Source of the DNA: Sphingomonas sp.
GTDB taxonomy: Bacteria > Pseudomonadota > Alphaproteobacteria > Sphingomonadales > Sphingomonadaceae
Direction of reading: 5' to 3'
Assembly: GCF_017304635.1 (NCBI RefSeq)
Contig: NZ_JAFKMA010000005.1
Span: 62,001-126,000, forward strand
DNA length: 64,000 nucleotides
The position numbers and the translations under genes are program-made. Each line of letters starts with the position of its first letter. Position 1 is the stretch's first letter. Positions 40,522 to 51,098 of the stretch are shown one piece after another. The notes beneath the pieces were generated by a model. It saw only the letters and a list, made by a program, of their open reading frames with translations. It ran no database searches and had not been told where the DNA came from.

Positions 40522-42225
40522 TCAGAACAGCTGGCCGTGGACCATCGCGACGTGATCGGCGATCGGCCCAAGCGCGAGGCTGGGGAGGAAGGTGAGGCCG
40601 CCCAGGATCAGGATGATCCCGACCAGCAGGCTGATCCATAGTCCGCCGGTGGTCGGGAACGATCCCGCCCCGGCCGGCGTGTGGCGCTTGGCGGCCAGGC
40701 TGCCGGCGATCGCCAGCACCGGCACGATCACGAAGAACCGCCCGACCCACATCGCGACCGCGAGCAGTCCGTTGTAGAACGGCGTCCCCGCGCTGAGCCC
40801 GGCAAAGGCGGAGCCGTTGTTCGCGGTCGCCGAACTGAACGCGTAGAGGATTTCGCTGAACCCGTGCGGACCCTTGTTGAGCGTCCCCGCGAGCCCGTCG
40901 GGCAGCACCGACGCCAGCGCCGTGAAGCCGAGGATGGACAGCGGCAGCACGGCGATCGCCAGCACCGCGAACTTCACTTCGCGCGCCTCGATCTTCTTGC
41001 CGACATATTCGGGTGTGCGGCCGACCATCAGCCCGGCGACAAACACCGCGAGAATTGCGAACAGCAGGAAGCCATAGATGCCCGCGCCGACGCCGCCGAC
41101 CACGACTTCGCCCAGCTGCATGTTGAACAGCGGGATCAGCCCGCCGAGCGCGGTCATGCTGTCGTGCATCGCGTTGACCGCGCCGCACGAGGCGGCGGTG
41201 GTGACCGCGGCGAACAGCGCGCTGCCCGCGGTGCCGAAGCGGACTTCCTTGCCCTCCATATTGGCGCCGGCCAGGCCGAGATGGTGGAGCGCCGGGTTGC
41301 CTGCCACTTCCTGCCAATAGGCGACGGCGGTGCCGGCGACGAAGAGGATCATCATCGCGGTCAGGATCGCCCAGCCCTGGCGCGTGTCCTTCACCGCCTT
41401 GCCGAACGTGTAGGTCAGGCCGACGCCGAGCGCGAAGATCGACACCATCTGGACGAAATTGGTCAGCGCGCCCGGATTCTCGAACGGATGCGCCGAATTG
41501 GCGTTGAAGAAGCCGCCACCGTTGGTGCCGAGCATCTTGATCGCTTCCTGGCTGGCGACCGGGCCGAGTGCGATCGTCTGCTTCGCGCCCTCCAGCGTGG
41601 TCGCGTCGATGCTGGCGGCAAATGTCTGCGGCACGCCGCTGAACACGAGGTACAGCGCATAGACGATACAGGCGGGCACCAGCACGTAGAGCGTCACGCG
41701 AGTCATGTCGGCCCAGAAATTGCCGACGCCTTTCGCCTCGCGCCGGGCGAAGCCGCGGAACAGCGCGAAGGCGATCGCGATGCCGGTCGCCGCGCTCAGG
41801 AAGTTGTGGATCGTCAGCGCCAGCATCTGCGCCAGGTTCGACAGCGTCGACTCGCCCGTATACCATTGCCAGTTGGTGTTGGTGACGAACGAGATCGCTG
41901 TGTTCATCGCGCCGTCCGCGCCGACGCCGGGCAGGCCGCGCTGGTTGAGCGGCAACCACCCCTGCGCGCGCAGGATGACGTACGTAAGGAGCGCGGTGAC
42001 GAGCTGGAACACCAGCATGTGGACCGCGTAACGGCGCCAGCTCTGCTCGGCGTCGGGGTCGATCCCCGACAGTTTGTAGAACCCGCGCTCGACCGGGCCA
42101 AGTACCGCGTGAAGCGGCGTGCGGCGTCCTTCGTAGAGCGCGAACAGCCACAGCCCGACCGGCTTCGCCAGCCCGACCATGACGGCGACGAACAGCGCGA
42201 TCAGCGCCCAGCCGGCCAAGGTCAT
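40522..42225 (-). CDS. kdpA: KdpA, potassium-binding channel-like subunit
   Basis: This 567-residue polytopic protein starts at ATG 42225, which overlaps the kdpF stop by one base. The upstream in-frame extension covers kdpF and is a shadow. The four selectivity-filter-type repeats of the SKT family are visible, most clearly [18 protein letters not shown] in the third quarter. Other family segments are [14 protein letters not shown] and [12 protein letters not shown]. It selects potassium and feeds it to the KdpB path. Length and motifs are normal. Confidence 0.97.
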   Translation of the reverse strand: MTLAGWALIALFVAVMVGLAKPVGLWLFALYEGRRTPLHAVLGPVERGFYKLSGIDPDAEQSWRRYAVHMLVFQLVTALLTYVILRAQGWLPLNQRGLPGVGADGAMNTAISFVTNTNWQWYTGESTLSNLAQMLALTIHNFLSAATGIAIAFALFRGFARREAKGVGNFWADMTRVTLYVLVPACIVYALYLVFSGVPQTFAASIDATTLEGAKQTIALGPVASQEAIKMLGTNGGGFFNANSAHPFENPGALTNFVQMVSIFALGVGLTYTFGKAVKDTRQGWAILTAMMILFVAGTAVAYWQEVAGNPALHHLGLAGANMEGKEVRFGTAGSALFAAVTTAASCGAVNAMHDSMTALGGLIPLFNMQLGEVVVGGVGAGIYGFLLFAILAVFVAGLMVGRTPEYVGKKIEAREVKFAVLAIAVLPLSILGFTALASVLPDGLAGTLNKGPHGFSEILYAFSSATANNGSAFAGLSAGTPFYNGLLAVAMWVGRFFVIVPVLAIAGSLAAKRHTPAGAGSFPTTGGLWISLLVGIILILGGLTFLPSLALGPIADHVAMVHGQLF

Positions 42226-42314
42226 CAGAATTTCTCCGGCCGCACGAGCACGGCGACGAGGTAGAGGAGCAGGCCGATCGCGGTCAGGCCGGCAAGCGCG
42301 AGGTGAAGGTTCAT
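42225..42314 (-). CDS. kdpF: KdpF, small stabilising subunit
   Basis: A 29-residue single-helix peptide ends [13 protein letters not shown], the characteristic KdpF C-terminus. It overlaps kdpA by one base. KdpF sits in the lipid interface of the Kdp complex and stabilises it. Confidence 0.9.
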   Translation of the reverse strand: MNLHLALAGLTAIGLLLYLVAVLVRPEKF

Positions 42315-42316
42315 TG

Positions 42317-42400
42317 CTATGCCTCGTCGCACAGCCGCACGAACGCGAGCGTCGCGAGGAACAGACCGCCGAATATGGCGAGCCAGATGATGTCGGGCAT
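42317..42400 (-). CDS. 27-residue membrane peptide upstream of kdpF
   Basis: ATG 42400 has GGAAGG upstream and opens [20 protein letters not shown] followed by VRLCDEA. This is a single hydrophobic helix with an Arg-Cys-Asp-Glu tail. It ends two bases before kdpF. Short peptides ending in R-C-(D/E) are seen at this place in some alphaproteobacterial kdp operons. The role is unknown, possibly an accessory Kdp subunit. The reading is supported by spacing, ribosome site and composition rather than by length. Confidence 0.65.
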   Translation of the reverse strand: MPDIIWLAIFGGLFLATLAFVRLCDEA

Positions 42401-42446
42401 GGCACGAACCTTCCGATTGGGAACGGCCGGCGAGATAGGCGCGAGC

Positions 42447-42488
42447 CGCATTAAGGTTCGCGGGCGAAAGCATGCCGCGCGCATTAAG
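42447..42488. promoter_or_regulatory. Direct repeat CGCATTAAG x2, candidate KdpE site
   Basis: Two perfect copies of CGCATTAAG (42447-42455 and 42480-42488) are spaced 33 bases, about three helical turns, within the divergent kdpF/kdpD control region. On the kdpF strand each reads CTTAATGCG. Spacing on one DNA face fits a response regulator such as KdpE. Confidence 0.5.
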
Positions 42489-42541
42489 AAGCCATAAGGA
42501 TCGATCGATCGCGGCTTGCCTTTCGTTCGATTACCGCCACC

Positions 42542-42607
42542 GTGCTCCGGCGAAAGCGGGAGCCTGGAGCAACGAGCGTCGTGCCGGGCCTGCCTCCGCA
42601 GGAGCAC
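42542..42607. repeat. Palindromic repeat unit just before kdpD
   Basis: The outer arms GTGCTCC (42542-42548) and GGAGCAC (42601-42607) enclose two smaller hairpins. One contains CTCCGGCGAAAGCGGGAG and the other CCTGCCTCCGCAGG. The layout resembles dispersed REP-like units of sphingomonads. It lies immediately ahead of the kdpD ribosome site. Confidence 0.5.
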
Positions 42608-42618
42608 TGGAGTCTCGC

Positions 42619-45267
42619 GTGTCCGACGCCCGTCCATCCCCCGACGCCCTGCTGCGCGCCGCGAAGGCGGCGTCGCGCGGGCGGCTGAAAATCTTCCTCG
42701 GCGCCGCGCCCGGCGTCGGCAAGACGTTCGAGATGTTGCAGGAAGGGGCGGAGCGGCAACGCGACGGCGCCGACGTCGTGGTCGCGGTGGTAGAAACGCA
42801 TGGCCGCGCCGAGACCGAGGCGCTGGTCGCGCCGCTGGAGGTAATGCCCCGCCGCACGGTCGAGTATCGCGGCCATGCCCTGACCGAGATGGACCTCGAC
42901 GCCGTCCTCGCACGGCGCCCACGGATCGCGCTGGTCGACGAATTCGCGCACACCAACGCGCCGGGTAGCCGCCACCCGAAGCGGTGGCAGGACGTGATGG
43001 AATTGCTCGACGCCGGGATCGACGTCTTCACCACGCTCAACGTCCAGCACGTCGAAAGCCTGAACGACGTCGTCGCCAGCTTCACCCGCGTGCGCGTGCG
43101 CGAGACGGTGCCCGACAGCGTGTTCGACGAGGCCGAGGTCGAAGTGGTCGACCTGCCCCCCGACGAGCTGATCGAGCGGTTGCAGGCGGGCAAGGTCTAT
43201 ATCCCGGCCGAGGCGACGCGCGCGCTCGACCGCTTCTTCTCCAAGGCCAATCTGTCGGCATTGCGCGAGATGGCGCTGCGGCGCGCGGCGCTCAGCGTCG
43301 ACCAGGCGCTGACCGAGCATCTCGATGCGCAGGCGATGACCGGGACCTTCGCGGGCGGCGAGCGCGTGCTGGTCGCGGTCAGCGAACTGCCGGGGGCGGA
43401 CAATCTCGTCCGCTCGGCCAAGCGGCTGGCCGACGCGCTGAAGGCGCCGTGGCAGGCGGTGTTCATCGAGACGCCGCGTGCCGCCGGCTTCGACGATGCC
43501 CAGCGGCGCCAGGTCGCCGACGCGCTCGGCCTGGCCGCCGCACTCGGCGCGACGATCGCGACGGTGCCGGCGGAAAGCGTGCTGGTCGGCCTGCGCGCGC
43601 AGATCGCCGAGGCGCGCATCACCCAGCTCGTCATCGGCAAGTCGAGCCGCAGCTGGTGGTTCGCGCTCCGCCACCGCTCGGTGGTCGAGGCGATCCTGGC
43701 GGCGGGCGAGGATCTGGCGGTCCATGTCCTGCCCGCCGCTACCGCGCGGCCGCGCGCGCGTCCCAAGGTGGCCGACAGCGACTGGAGCCTCGCGCTCTAC
43801 GGCGCGGTGGTGATCGGGCTGGTCGCGGCGACGACGGCGCTGGCGCGGCTGGCCGAACCGTGGGTGGGGGTCGGCGGGCTTGACCTCATCTACCTGCTCC
43901 CCGTCATCGTCGCGTCGAGCCGGCTGGGCCTGTGGTCGGGGCTGGCCACCGGCGTCCTGTCGGGTTTGGCGTACAATTTCTTCTTCCTGCCGCCGATCTA
44001 CACCTTCACGATCGCCGATCCGCAGAGCGTGCTGACGATGTTCGTGTTCATCGGCATCGCGACCTTCACCGCCAATCTGACCGGACGATTGCAGGTGCGC
44101 GCGACGATCGGGGTACGCAGCGCGCAGGAGAATGCGGCGGTCGCCGGGTTCGCGCAGGCGCTGGCGCGCGCGTCCGACCGCGCGACGACGGCGACGACGA
44201 TCTGCGACGAGGCGTCGCGGCTGCTCGGTGTGACGGTGGTCCTGCTCGACGACCGGCAGGGTGAGCTGGAGGCGATCGGCGCGGCGCCCGGCGAGGCGCC
44301 CGCGCTGGGCACGGTCGACCGCGCCGCCGCCGAATGGGCGTGGAGCCGGGGCGAGGCGACCGGGGTCGGCACCGCGACCCTCGTCTCGGCCGACTGGCAA
44401 TTCCAGCCCCTCAAGACGTCGGTCGGCATCCTCGGCGTGCTGGGGTTGTTGTCGGAGCATGGCGGCGATCCGGTCGGGGCCGATCGCGCGACGTTGCTCG
44501 CGACGTTACTCGGCCAGGCGGCGCTCGCGCTCGAGCGCTTGCGGCTGGAGGACCAGTTGCGTGAGGTGACCGTGCTGCGCGAGCGCGACCGGCTGCGCGC
44601 GGCCTTGCTGTCGTCGATCGGGCACGACTTGCGCACGCCGCTGACCTCGGTCGCCGCGTCGATCGACGCGCTGGCGGTCGAGCACCCGGATGCCGAGGCG
44701 ATGCCGGTCGCGCGCGCCGACGTCGCGCGGCTGCGGCGGTTCCTCGACAACCTGCTCGACATGGTGCGGATCGATACCGGCGCGATCGTTCTGTCGCCCG
44801 AGCCGATCGACCTGACCGACGCCGTGGCGAGCGCGGTGCATGACCTGAAGGACCTGCTGCGCGGCAACCATATCGACCTGCGCGTGCCCGCCAACCTGCC
44901 GCTGGTGCGCGCCGACCCGGCCTTGCTGCACCATATCCTCATCAACCTGCTCGCCAATGCCGCGATCCATGGCGGGGCGGGGCCGATCGCGATCATCGGC
45001 GAACGCGCGCGCGATGGCGTCACGCTGACGATCCGCGACCATGGGCCGGGGCTCGAGCCCGGCAGCGAGGAGCGCGTGTTCGACACCTTCACGCGCGGCC
45101 ACGGCAGCGACCGCACCGGCGGCAGCGGCCTGGGTCTCGCCATAGTCAAGGGGTTCGCTGACGCGATGGGCCTGACCATCCGCGCCGCCAACGCCCCCGA
45201 TCACGGCGCTCAGTTCAGCCTGCGGTTCGAAGCGGCGGGCATGGCATCCGCCAACCATCTCTCGTGA
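42619..45267 (+). CDS. kdpD: KdpD sensor kinase
   Basis: The chosen start is GTG 42619 with GGAG six bases upstream. The longer frame from 42472 runs through the repeat unit. The 882-residue product has the KdpD N-terminal domain with Walker A GAAPGVGKT at 28-36, a USP-like domain (about 245-365) and four membrane helices near 395-485. A GAF-like region follows, then HisKA with His669 in GHDLRTPL and an HATPase with GGSGLGLAIV. It senses potassium limitation and phosphorylates KdpE. It is divergent from kdpFABC-kdpE, unlike the usual kdpFABCDE order. Confidence 0.95.
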   Translation: MSDARPSPDALLRAAKAASRGRLKIFLGAAPGVGKTFEMLQEGAERQRDGADVVVAVVETHGRAETEALVAPLEVMPRRTVEYRGHALTEMDLDAVLARRPRIALVDEFAHTNAPGSRHPKRWQDVMELLDAGIDVFTTLNVQHVESLNDVVASFTRVRVRETVPDSVFDEAEVEVVDLPPDELIERLQAGKVYIPAEATRALDRFFSKANLSALREMALRRAALSVDQALTEHLDAQAMTGTFAGGERVLVAVSELPGADNLVRSAKRLADALKAPWQAVFIETPRAAGFDDAQRRQVADALGLAAALGATIATVPAESVLVGLRAQIAEARITQLVIGKSSRSWWFALRHRSVVEAILAAGEDLAVHVLPAATARPRARPKVADSDWSLALYGAVVIGLVAATTALARLAEPWVGVGGLDLIYLLPVIVASSRLGLWSGLATGVLSGLAYNFFFLPPIYTFTIADPQSVLTMFVFIGIATFTANLTGRLQVRATIGVRSAQENAAVAGFAQALARASDRATTATTICDEASRLLGVTVVLLDDRQGELEAIGAAPGEAPALGTVDRAAAEWAWSRGEATGVGTATLVSADWQFQPLKTSVGILGVLGLLSEHGGDPVGADRATLLATLLGQAALALERLRLEDQLREVTVLRERDRLRAALLSSIGHDLRTPLTSVAASIDALAVEHPDAEAMPVARADVARLRRFLDNLLDMVRIDTGAIVLSPEPIDLTDAVASAVHDLKDLLRGNHIDLRVPANLPLVRADPALLHHILINLLANAAIHGGAGPIAIIGERARDGVTLTIRDHGPGLEPGSEERVFDTFTRGHGSDRTGGSGLGLAIVKGFADAMGLTIRAANAPDHGAQFSLRFEAAGMASANHLS

Positions 45268-45321
45268 TGTGGCAACGCCGGATCGAAAGCCGGGGGTAGC
45301 GTAATACGCCTGTAAGCTGAC

Positions 45322-45343
45322 CACTGTCTTTGCGCGGACAGTG
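45322..45343 (+). terminator. Hairpin after kdpD
   Basis: CACTGTC-TTTGCGCG-GACAGTG is a perfect 7-bp stem 54 bases after the kdpD stop. It could be a weak terminator or an operator for the following DUF1800 gene. Confidence 0.35.
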
Positions 45344-45454
45344 TAGGTTCATCGGGATAGGCGTATCGCCCGGTTGCTGGATCGGCCTGGCCGGTCCGCC
45401 CGTATCACCGGGCGTTGCGATCGTCCGGATCGGCCGTGAAGAAGGATCGGCGCG

Positions 45455-46960
<1,506 letters not shown>

Positions 46961-46975
46961 CCGAAAGGAACGCCG

Positions 46976-48184
46976 ATGATCCCGCATTTCCATCGCCGAG
47001 ACCTGCTGAAGGGCGCCGCCGCGCTGGCGCCGATGGTCGTCGCCGGGCGCGCGTTCGCCGCGCCGCAGGCCGGAAGCCGGCTGCTCGTCGTATTCCTGCG
47101 CGGCGCCTATGACGCGACCAGCATCGTCGTGCCGACCGGCAGCGACTTCTATTACCAGTCGCGCCCGACGATCGCGCTGGCGAAGCCCGACCTCGCCAAT
47201 CCGAAGGCGGCGCTGGCGCTCGACGGCGACTGGGGACTGCACCCCGCGCTCAAGGACAGCATCCTGCCGTTGTGGCAGCAGAAGCAGATCGCGTTCGTGC
47301 CGTTCGCCGGCACCGACGACATGAGCCGCAGCCATTTCGAGACGCAGGACACCATCGAGCTGGGCCAGCCGATCGGCGGGTCGCGCGATTACGGATCGGG
47401 GTTCATGGCGCGGCTGGCGCAGATGCTGGGCCGGACCGACCGGCCGATCTCGTTCACCGACCAGCTGCCGCTATGCTTTCGCGGCGATCCGGCGCCGGTG
47501 CCCAACCTGGCGCTCGCCAATGTCGGCAAGCCGATCGATGCGCGTCAGGCGGCGCTGATCGAATCGATGTACGGCAGCAAGGGCCAGCTCGCCCAGTCGG
47601 TGGCGGAGGGTTTCCAGGTCCGCGACACGGTGTTCAAGACGCTGGACGAGGAAATGAAGGCGGCCGGACGCGGCGCCGTCAGCAGCAAGGGGTTCGAACT
47701 GTCGGCGCGGCGTGTCGGCACGCTGATGCGCGACCAGTTCAACCTGGCGTTCGTCGATGTCGGCGGCTGGGACACGCACGTCAACCAGGGCAACGCGACC
47801 GGCTATCTGGCCGATCGCATCGGCGAGCTCGGGCGTGGGCTCGCCGGATTCGTCGACGCGATCGGGCCGGAGGCGTGGCGCTCGACCACCGTCGTCGTCG
47901 TCTCCGAGTTCGGCCGCACCTTCCGCGAGAATGGCGACAAGGGCACCGACCACGGCCATGGCAGCATCTATTGGGTGATGGGCGGCGGCGTGTCGGGCGG
48001 GCGGCTGGCCGGGCCGCAGACCAAGCTGGCGGCGGCGACGCTCAACCAGGGGCGCGACCTGCCGGTGATGACCGACTATCGCGGGTTGATCGGCGGGATC
48101 GTCGCGCGGCAATACGGCCTGTCGGGCGATCGCCTTGCCCGCATCTTCCCCGACGCGCGGCCGAGCGACCTGTCGCTGATCTGA
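46976..48184 (+). CDS. DUF1501-family Tat-exported protein
   Basis: This 402-residue protein begins with HRRDLLKGAAALAPMVVAGRAFA, a twin-arginine signal, and has AAAGGA upstream. DUF1501 features include VVFLRGAYDATSIVVPTG, a DVGGWDTHVNQG segment and VVVSEFGRTFRENGDKGTDHGHGS. These Asp/His-rich motifs resemble the metal site of the alkaline phosphatase/sulfatase superfamily. Tat export suggests a folded, perhaps metal-bearing, enzyme. No activity is established for the family. It is paired with the DUF1800 gene and convergent with a phosphatase-type gene. Confidence 0.93.
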   Translation: MIPHFHRRDLLKGAAALAPMVVAGRAFAAPQAGSRLLVVFLRGAYDATSIVVPTGSDFYYQSRPTIALAKPDLANPKAALALDGDWGLHPALKDSILPLWQQKQIAFVPFAGTDDMSRSHFETQDTIELGQPIGGSRDYGSGFMARLAQMLGRTDRPISFTDQLPLCFRGDPAPVPNLALANVGKPIDARQAALIESMYGSKGQLAQSVAEGFQVRDTVFKTLDEEMKAAGRGAVSSKGFELSARRVGTLMRDQFNLAFVDVGGWDTHVNQGNATGYLADRIGELGRGLAGFVDAIGPEAWRSTTVVVVSEFGRTFRENGDKGTDHGHGSIYWVMGGGVSGGRLAGPQTKLAAATLNQGRDLPVMTDYRGLIGGIVARQYGLSGDRLARIFPDARPSDLSLI

Positions 48185-48197
48185 CCGCGCGGGCGCG

Positions 48198-51011
48198 TCA
48201 GCCGCAGGTCGGGGCGGCCGCCTGCAACAACTTGTCGCGGTTGGGCCGCAGGTCGATGCCGGTGCGCACGGTCGGTTCCGGCCCCTGGCCAAGACCACGC
48301 CACAGCGCGGCGTTGAACGCGGCGGTGTCGAGCCGGTCCTCCTTGCTGAAATCCTGCCCGCGCATCGCCGCCGCCCACCATGCCGCCTCGCGCCCCTCGC
48401 ACCGACCGGCGGTCGTGACGCGTGCCGCGAACCGCTCGGCCGGGATCGGCAGTTGCGTCGTGCGCAGGACGTCGGCGGCGCGCGCCGAATAGTCCCACGT
48501 CGCCTGCGCCGGGTCGAACAGGTCGGCCATCGGCAGCGCCAGCGCATCGTTCAGCCCGAGCGGCTTCAGCCCCAGCACCGCCTCGATCGTCCGCAGCACG
48601 TTGACCGTGGTGTAGCGCGTCGAGACCAACGCGTTCTGCTGCACGTACGGCCCGACGACCAGCGCCACGCTGCGGCGTGCGTCGACATGGTCGGCGCCGT
48701 TCTGGGCGTCGTCCTCGATCACGAAGACAAGGGTCGATCCGGCGACGCGGCTATGCGCGATCCGTTCGATCACCATCCCCAGCGCGTAATCGTTGTCGGC
48801 CATCTCCGTCTCGACCGTGTTCACCCCGTCGAGCGCCTGGCCGAAATCGCCGAAATGGTCGTGGCTGAGGCGAAGCAACGTCAGCGCGGGGACGGTGCCG
48901 CCGGCATCGGCCGCATCGAACTCGCGCCGCCATTCGAGCACACGCCAGTAATCGGCCAACTTCTGGTCGAACCCGCGGAAATAGGGATCGCTGCGGCTGG
49001 CGAGCAGGCGGTCGCCGGGCGTGTAGATGCGGCGGCCTTCCTTGAACGGTTCGCGGATCGGCGGGATCGCGCCCGGCGCGCCGGCGTCATAGACCGACGC
49101 GTCGGAAAAGCCGTAATTTCGCACCGACAGCCCGGCGCGGATCGCGGCGTCCCACAGGAAGCCCTGGCCCGGCGCATCGTCGTCGTCGGCATCGGGCGCG
49201 GTCAGCATCGCCGGGCCGGGCATCAGGTCGGGATCGGTCGACAGTTTGGGATTGGTCGCGTGCCGCTCGGCCGGCGTCTGTTGCGGATAGATGAAGCGGT
49301 CGGCCTCCTCGGCTTCGTAGGCCAGGCCCCGCTGCGCGTAATTCACCGGCGCGGTCTTCTCGAGCAAATCAGTGGTGCGCGCGGCGGTCGACCAGGTCCA
49401 GCCGGTGCTCGACTGCTCACCCGAATCGTAGAAATTGTCGAGCGTCACGAAATTGCGCGCCAGCGCGTGGTGGTTGGGCGACAGCGCCTTGCCCAGGATC
49501 GCGAGGTGCGGGTCACCGTTGCCGACCTCCAGGTCGCCGAGCACCTGGTCGTAAGTGCGATTCTCCTTGATGATGAAGACGACGTGACGGACCCGCGCAC
49601 GTATCGCCGCCATGCGCGCATCGGCCGCGGCCCGCGCGGCGCCGGCAGGCAAGCCGATGTTGCGCGCGACCTGCACCGTGGCGGCGGCCTGCGCGCGCGG
49701 ATCGGGCATCGGGAAGTCGAGCAGCCCGGCCTTTTCGAGCTGGAAGATATATTGGTTGGCCGCGCCGCACGCATTGGGTTGGCCGCGATAGATGGCGAGT
49801 TTGGGCGCGCAGCCTTGCGGATTGGGGCCGGGCGGGCTCTTGCGGTTGGTGACGAAGATGCGCGCGCCGCCACGGCTGGTCGCGACCGCGCTGGGATACC
49901 AGCCGGTCGGGAGCAGGCTCTGCACCGCCGCGCCGCCCTCGGCCGGCGCCACCACCGCGACCGCGTTGATTCCGCCGAGCGTGACCAGCAGCCGTCCGTC
50001 GGGCAGTTGCGCGAGCGCGTTCGGGTTCATCCCTTTGGCCGCCGGCGCGGCGCCGAGCGCGTCGGGAAAGGTGAGTCGCGGTTCGGCCGCCAGCTTGCCC
50101 GCCGTCAGGTCGACGATCGCCAGCCGGTCGGCATTGTCCTCGGTCGCGAACAGCCGGCGGCTGTGCGGATCGGCGAGCAACGCGGTCGGCTCGCCGATCG
50201 TCGCGATCCGGCCCGCGACGCGCACCCCGCCCGGCGTCACCGCGAGTGCGACGATCTGGCGGTCGCGGGGGGCCGTGACATAGGCGCGGCCGGCATCGGT
50301 CCAAGCGATCGCATAGGGATTCTCGCCGCCGGGCACGCCGCTCTGGCCCGGGTCGATCTTGCCGGGGCGCAAATCCTGTTCGGCGATCACGCGGCGCTGG
50401 TCGAGATCGAGCAGGCTGACCGAGTCGTTGTAGTAATTGGCGACCAGCGCGCGATGCCCGTCCGGACCGACGGCGATCCCCGCCGTCTGCGGGCGGACGT
50501 CGTTGCCATTGCCGGTCTTGTGGCCGAGGGCGATCGTCCCTGCGCTCGCATAGGTGCCGTCCTTGGCGCGGCGGAAGATCGCGACCATGTCGTCGGCTCC
50601 GCCGCCGACGACGAAGCCGCGTCCGTCGGGCAACCATGCGATTCCGCCGAAGCTGTTCGGCACCGACAGCGTCTGCAACCGTGTCGCGCCGCGCGCGTCG
50701 ATGCGGTTGCGCAGGATGTATTGCATCGATTGCGCCGGGACGAGCTTGCCGTCCGGCCCGTTATAGCGGTTGAACCCGCTGGTCAGCACCAGCATCTCGC
50801 GGCCGTCCGGACTGGTCGCGATCGCCGCGGCGCCGTCGGCGATGTAGGCGGGGTTGGGCCCGATGTTCGTCACCAACGGCACGAACCGAGCGCCCGGCAC
50901 CGCGGTCGGCGTGATCGACTGGCCGGTTGGCAATTGCTGCGCCGTCGCGATCGACCCGCTGCCGATCGCGAGCGCGAGGAACGATGTCCGGAAAATATGC
51001 CAGCGCGTCAT
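48198..51011 (-). CDS. Exported YncE-type propeller plus phosphoesterase protein
   Basis: The chosen start is ATG 51011, which has AGGAG upstream; ATG 51041 is the alternative. The 937-residue product has a signal peptide. A seven-bladed YncE/surface-layer-type beta-propeller covers about 40-420, and a C-terminal phosphoesterase domain follows. The latter opens HVVFIIKENRTYDQVLGDLE and contains STGWTWSTAARTTDLLEKT and DDAQNGADHVDARR. This domain is related to phospholipase C/alkaline phosphatase-superfamily enzymes. The fusion is known as bifunctional YncE/alkaline phosphatase protein, and its substrate is unknown. It probably acts in the periplasm. Confidence 0.88.
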   Translation of the reverse strand: MTRWHIFRTSFLALAIGSGSIATAQQLPTGQSITPTAVPGARFVPLVTNIGPNPAYIADGAAAIATSPDGREMLVLTSGFNRYNGPDGKLVPAQSMQYILRNRIDARGATRLQTLSVPNSFGGIAWLPDGRGFVVGGGADDMVAIFRRAKDGTYASAGTIALGHKTGNGNDVRPQTAGIAVGPDGHRALVANYYNDSVSLLDLDQRRVIAEQDLRPGKIDPGQSGVPGGENPYAIAWTDAGRAYVTAPRDRQIVALAVTPGGVRVAGRIATIGEPTALLADPHSRRLFATEDNADRLAIVDLTAGKLAAEPRLTFPDALGAAPAAKGMNPNALAQLPDGRLLVTLGGINAVAVVAPAEGGAAVQSLLPTGWYPSAVATSRGGARIFVTNRKSPPGPNPQGCAPKLAIYRGQPNACGAANQYIFQLEKAGLLDFPMPDPRAQAAATVQVARNIGLPAGAARAAADARMAAIRARVRHVVFIIKENRTYDQVLGDLEVGNGDPHLAILGKALSPNHHALARNFVTLDNFYDSGEQSSTGWTWSTAARTTDLLEKTAPVNYAQRGLAYEAEEADRFIYPQQTPAERHATNPKLSTDPDLMPGPAMLTAPDADDDDAPGQGFLWDAAIRAGLSVRNYGFSDASVYDAGAPGAIPPIREPFKEGRRIYTPGDRLLASRSDPYFRGFDQKLADYWRVLEWRREFDAADAGGTVPALTLLRLSHDHFGDFGQALDGVNTVETEMADNDYALGMVIERIAHSRVAGSTLVFVIEDDAQNGADHVDARRSVALVVGPYVQQNALVSTRYTTVNVLRTIEAVLGLKPLGLNDALALPMADLFDPAQATWDYSARAADVLRTTQLPIPAERFAARVTTAGRCEGREAAWWAAAMRGQDFSKEDRLDTAAFNAALWRGLGQGPEPTVRTGIDLRPNRDKLLQAAAPTCG

Positions 51012-51098
51012 GGCCGCACTCCTACTGAGCATCCGTGACACCTTAGCTACCTGCCGCCGCCGCGCCAGTGGCGATCGACGGCGCCGTCGCGCGGGGCG

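Noticed and set aside
48453-51038. 861-codon plus-strand frame opposite the propeller-phosphoesterase gene
   Set aside because: The minus-strand gene has a signal peptide and recognisable domains. The plus-strand product has none.
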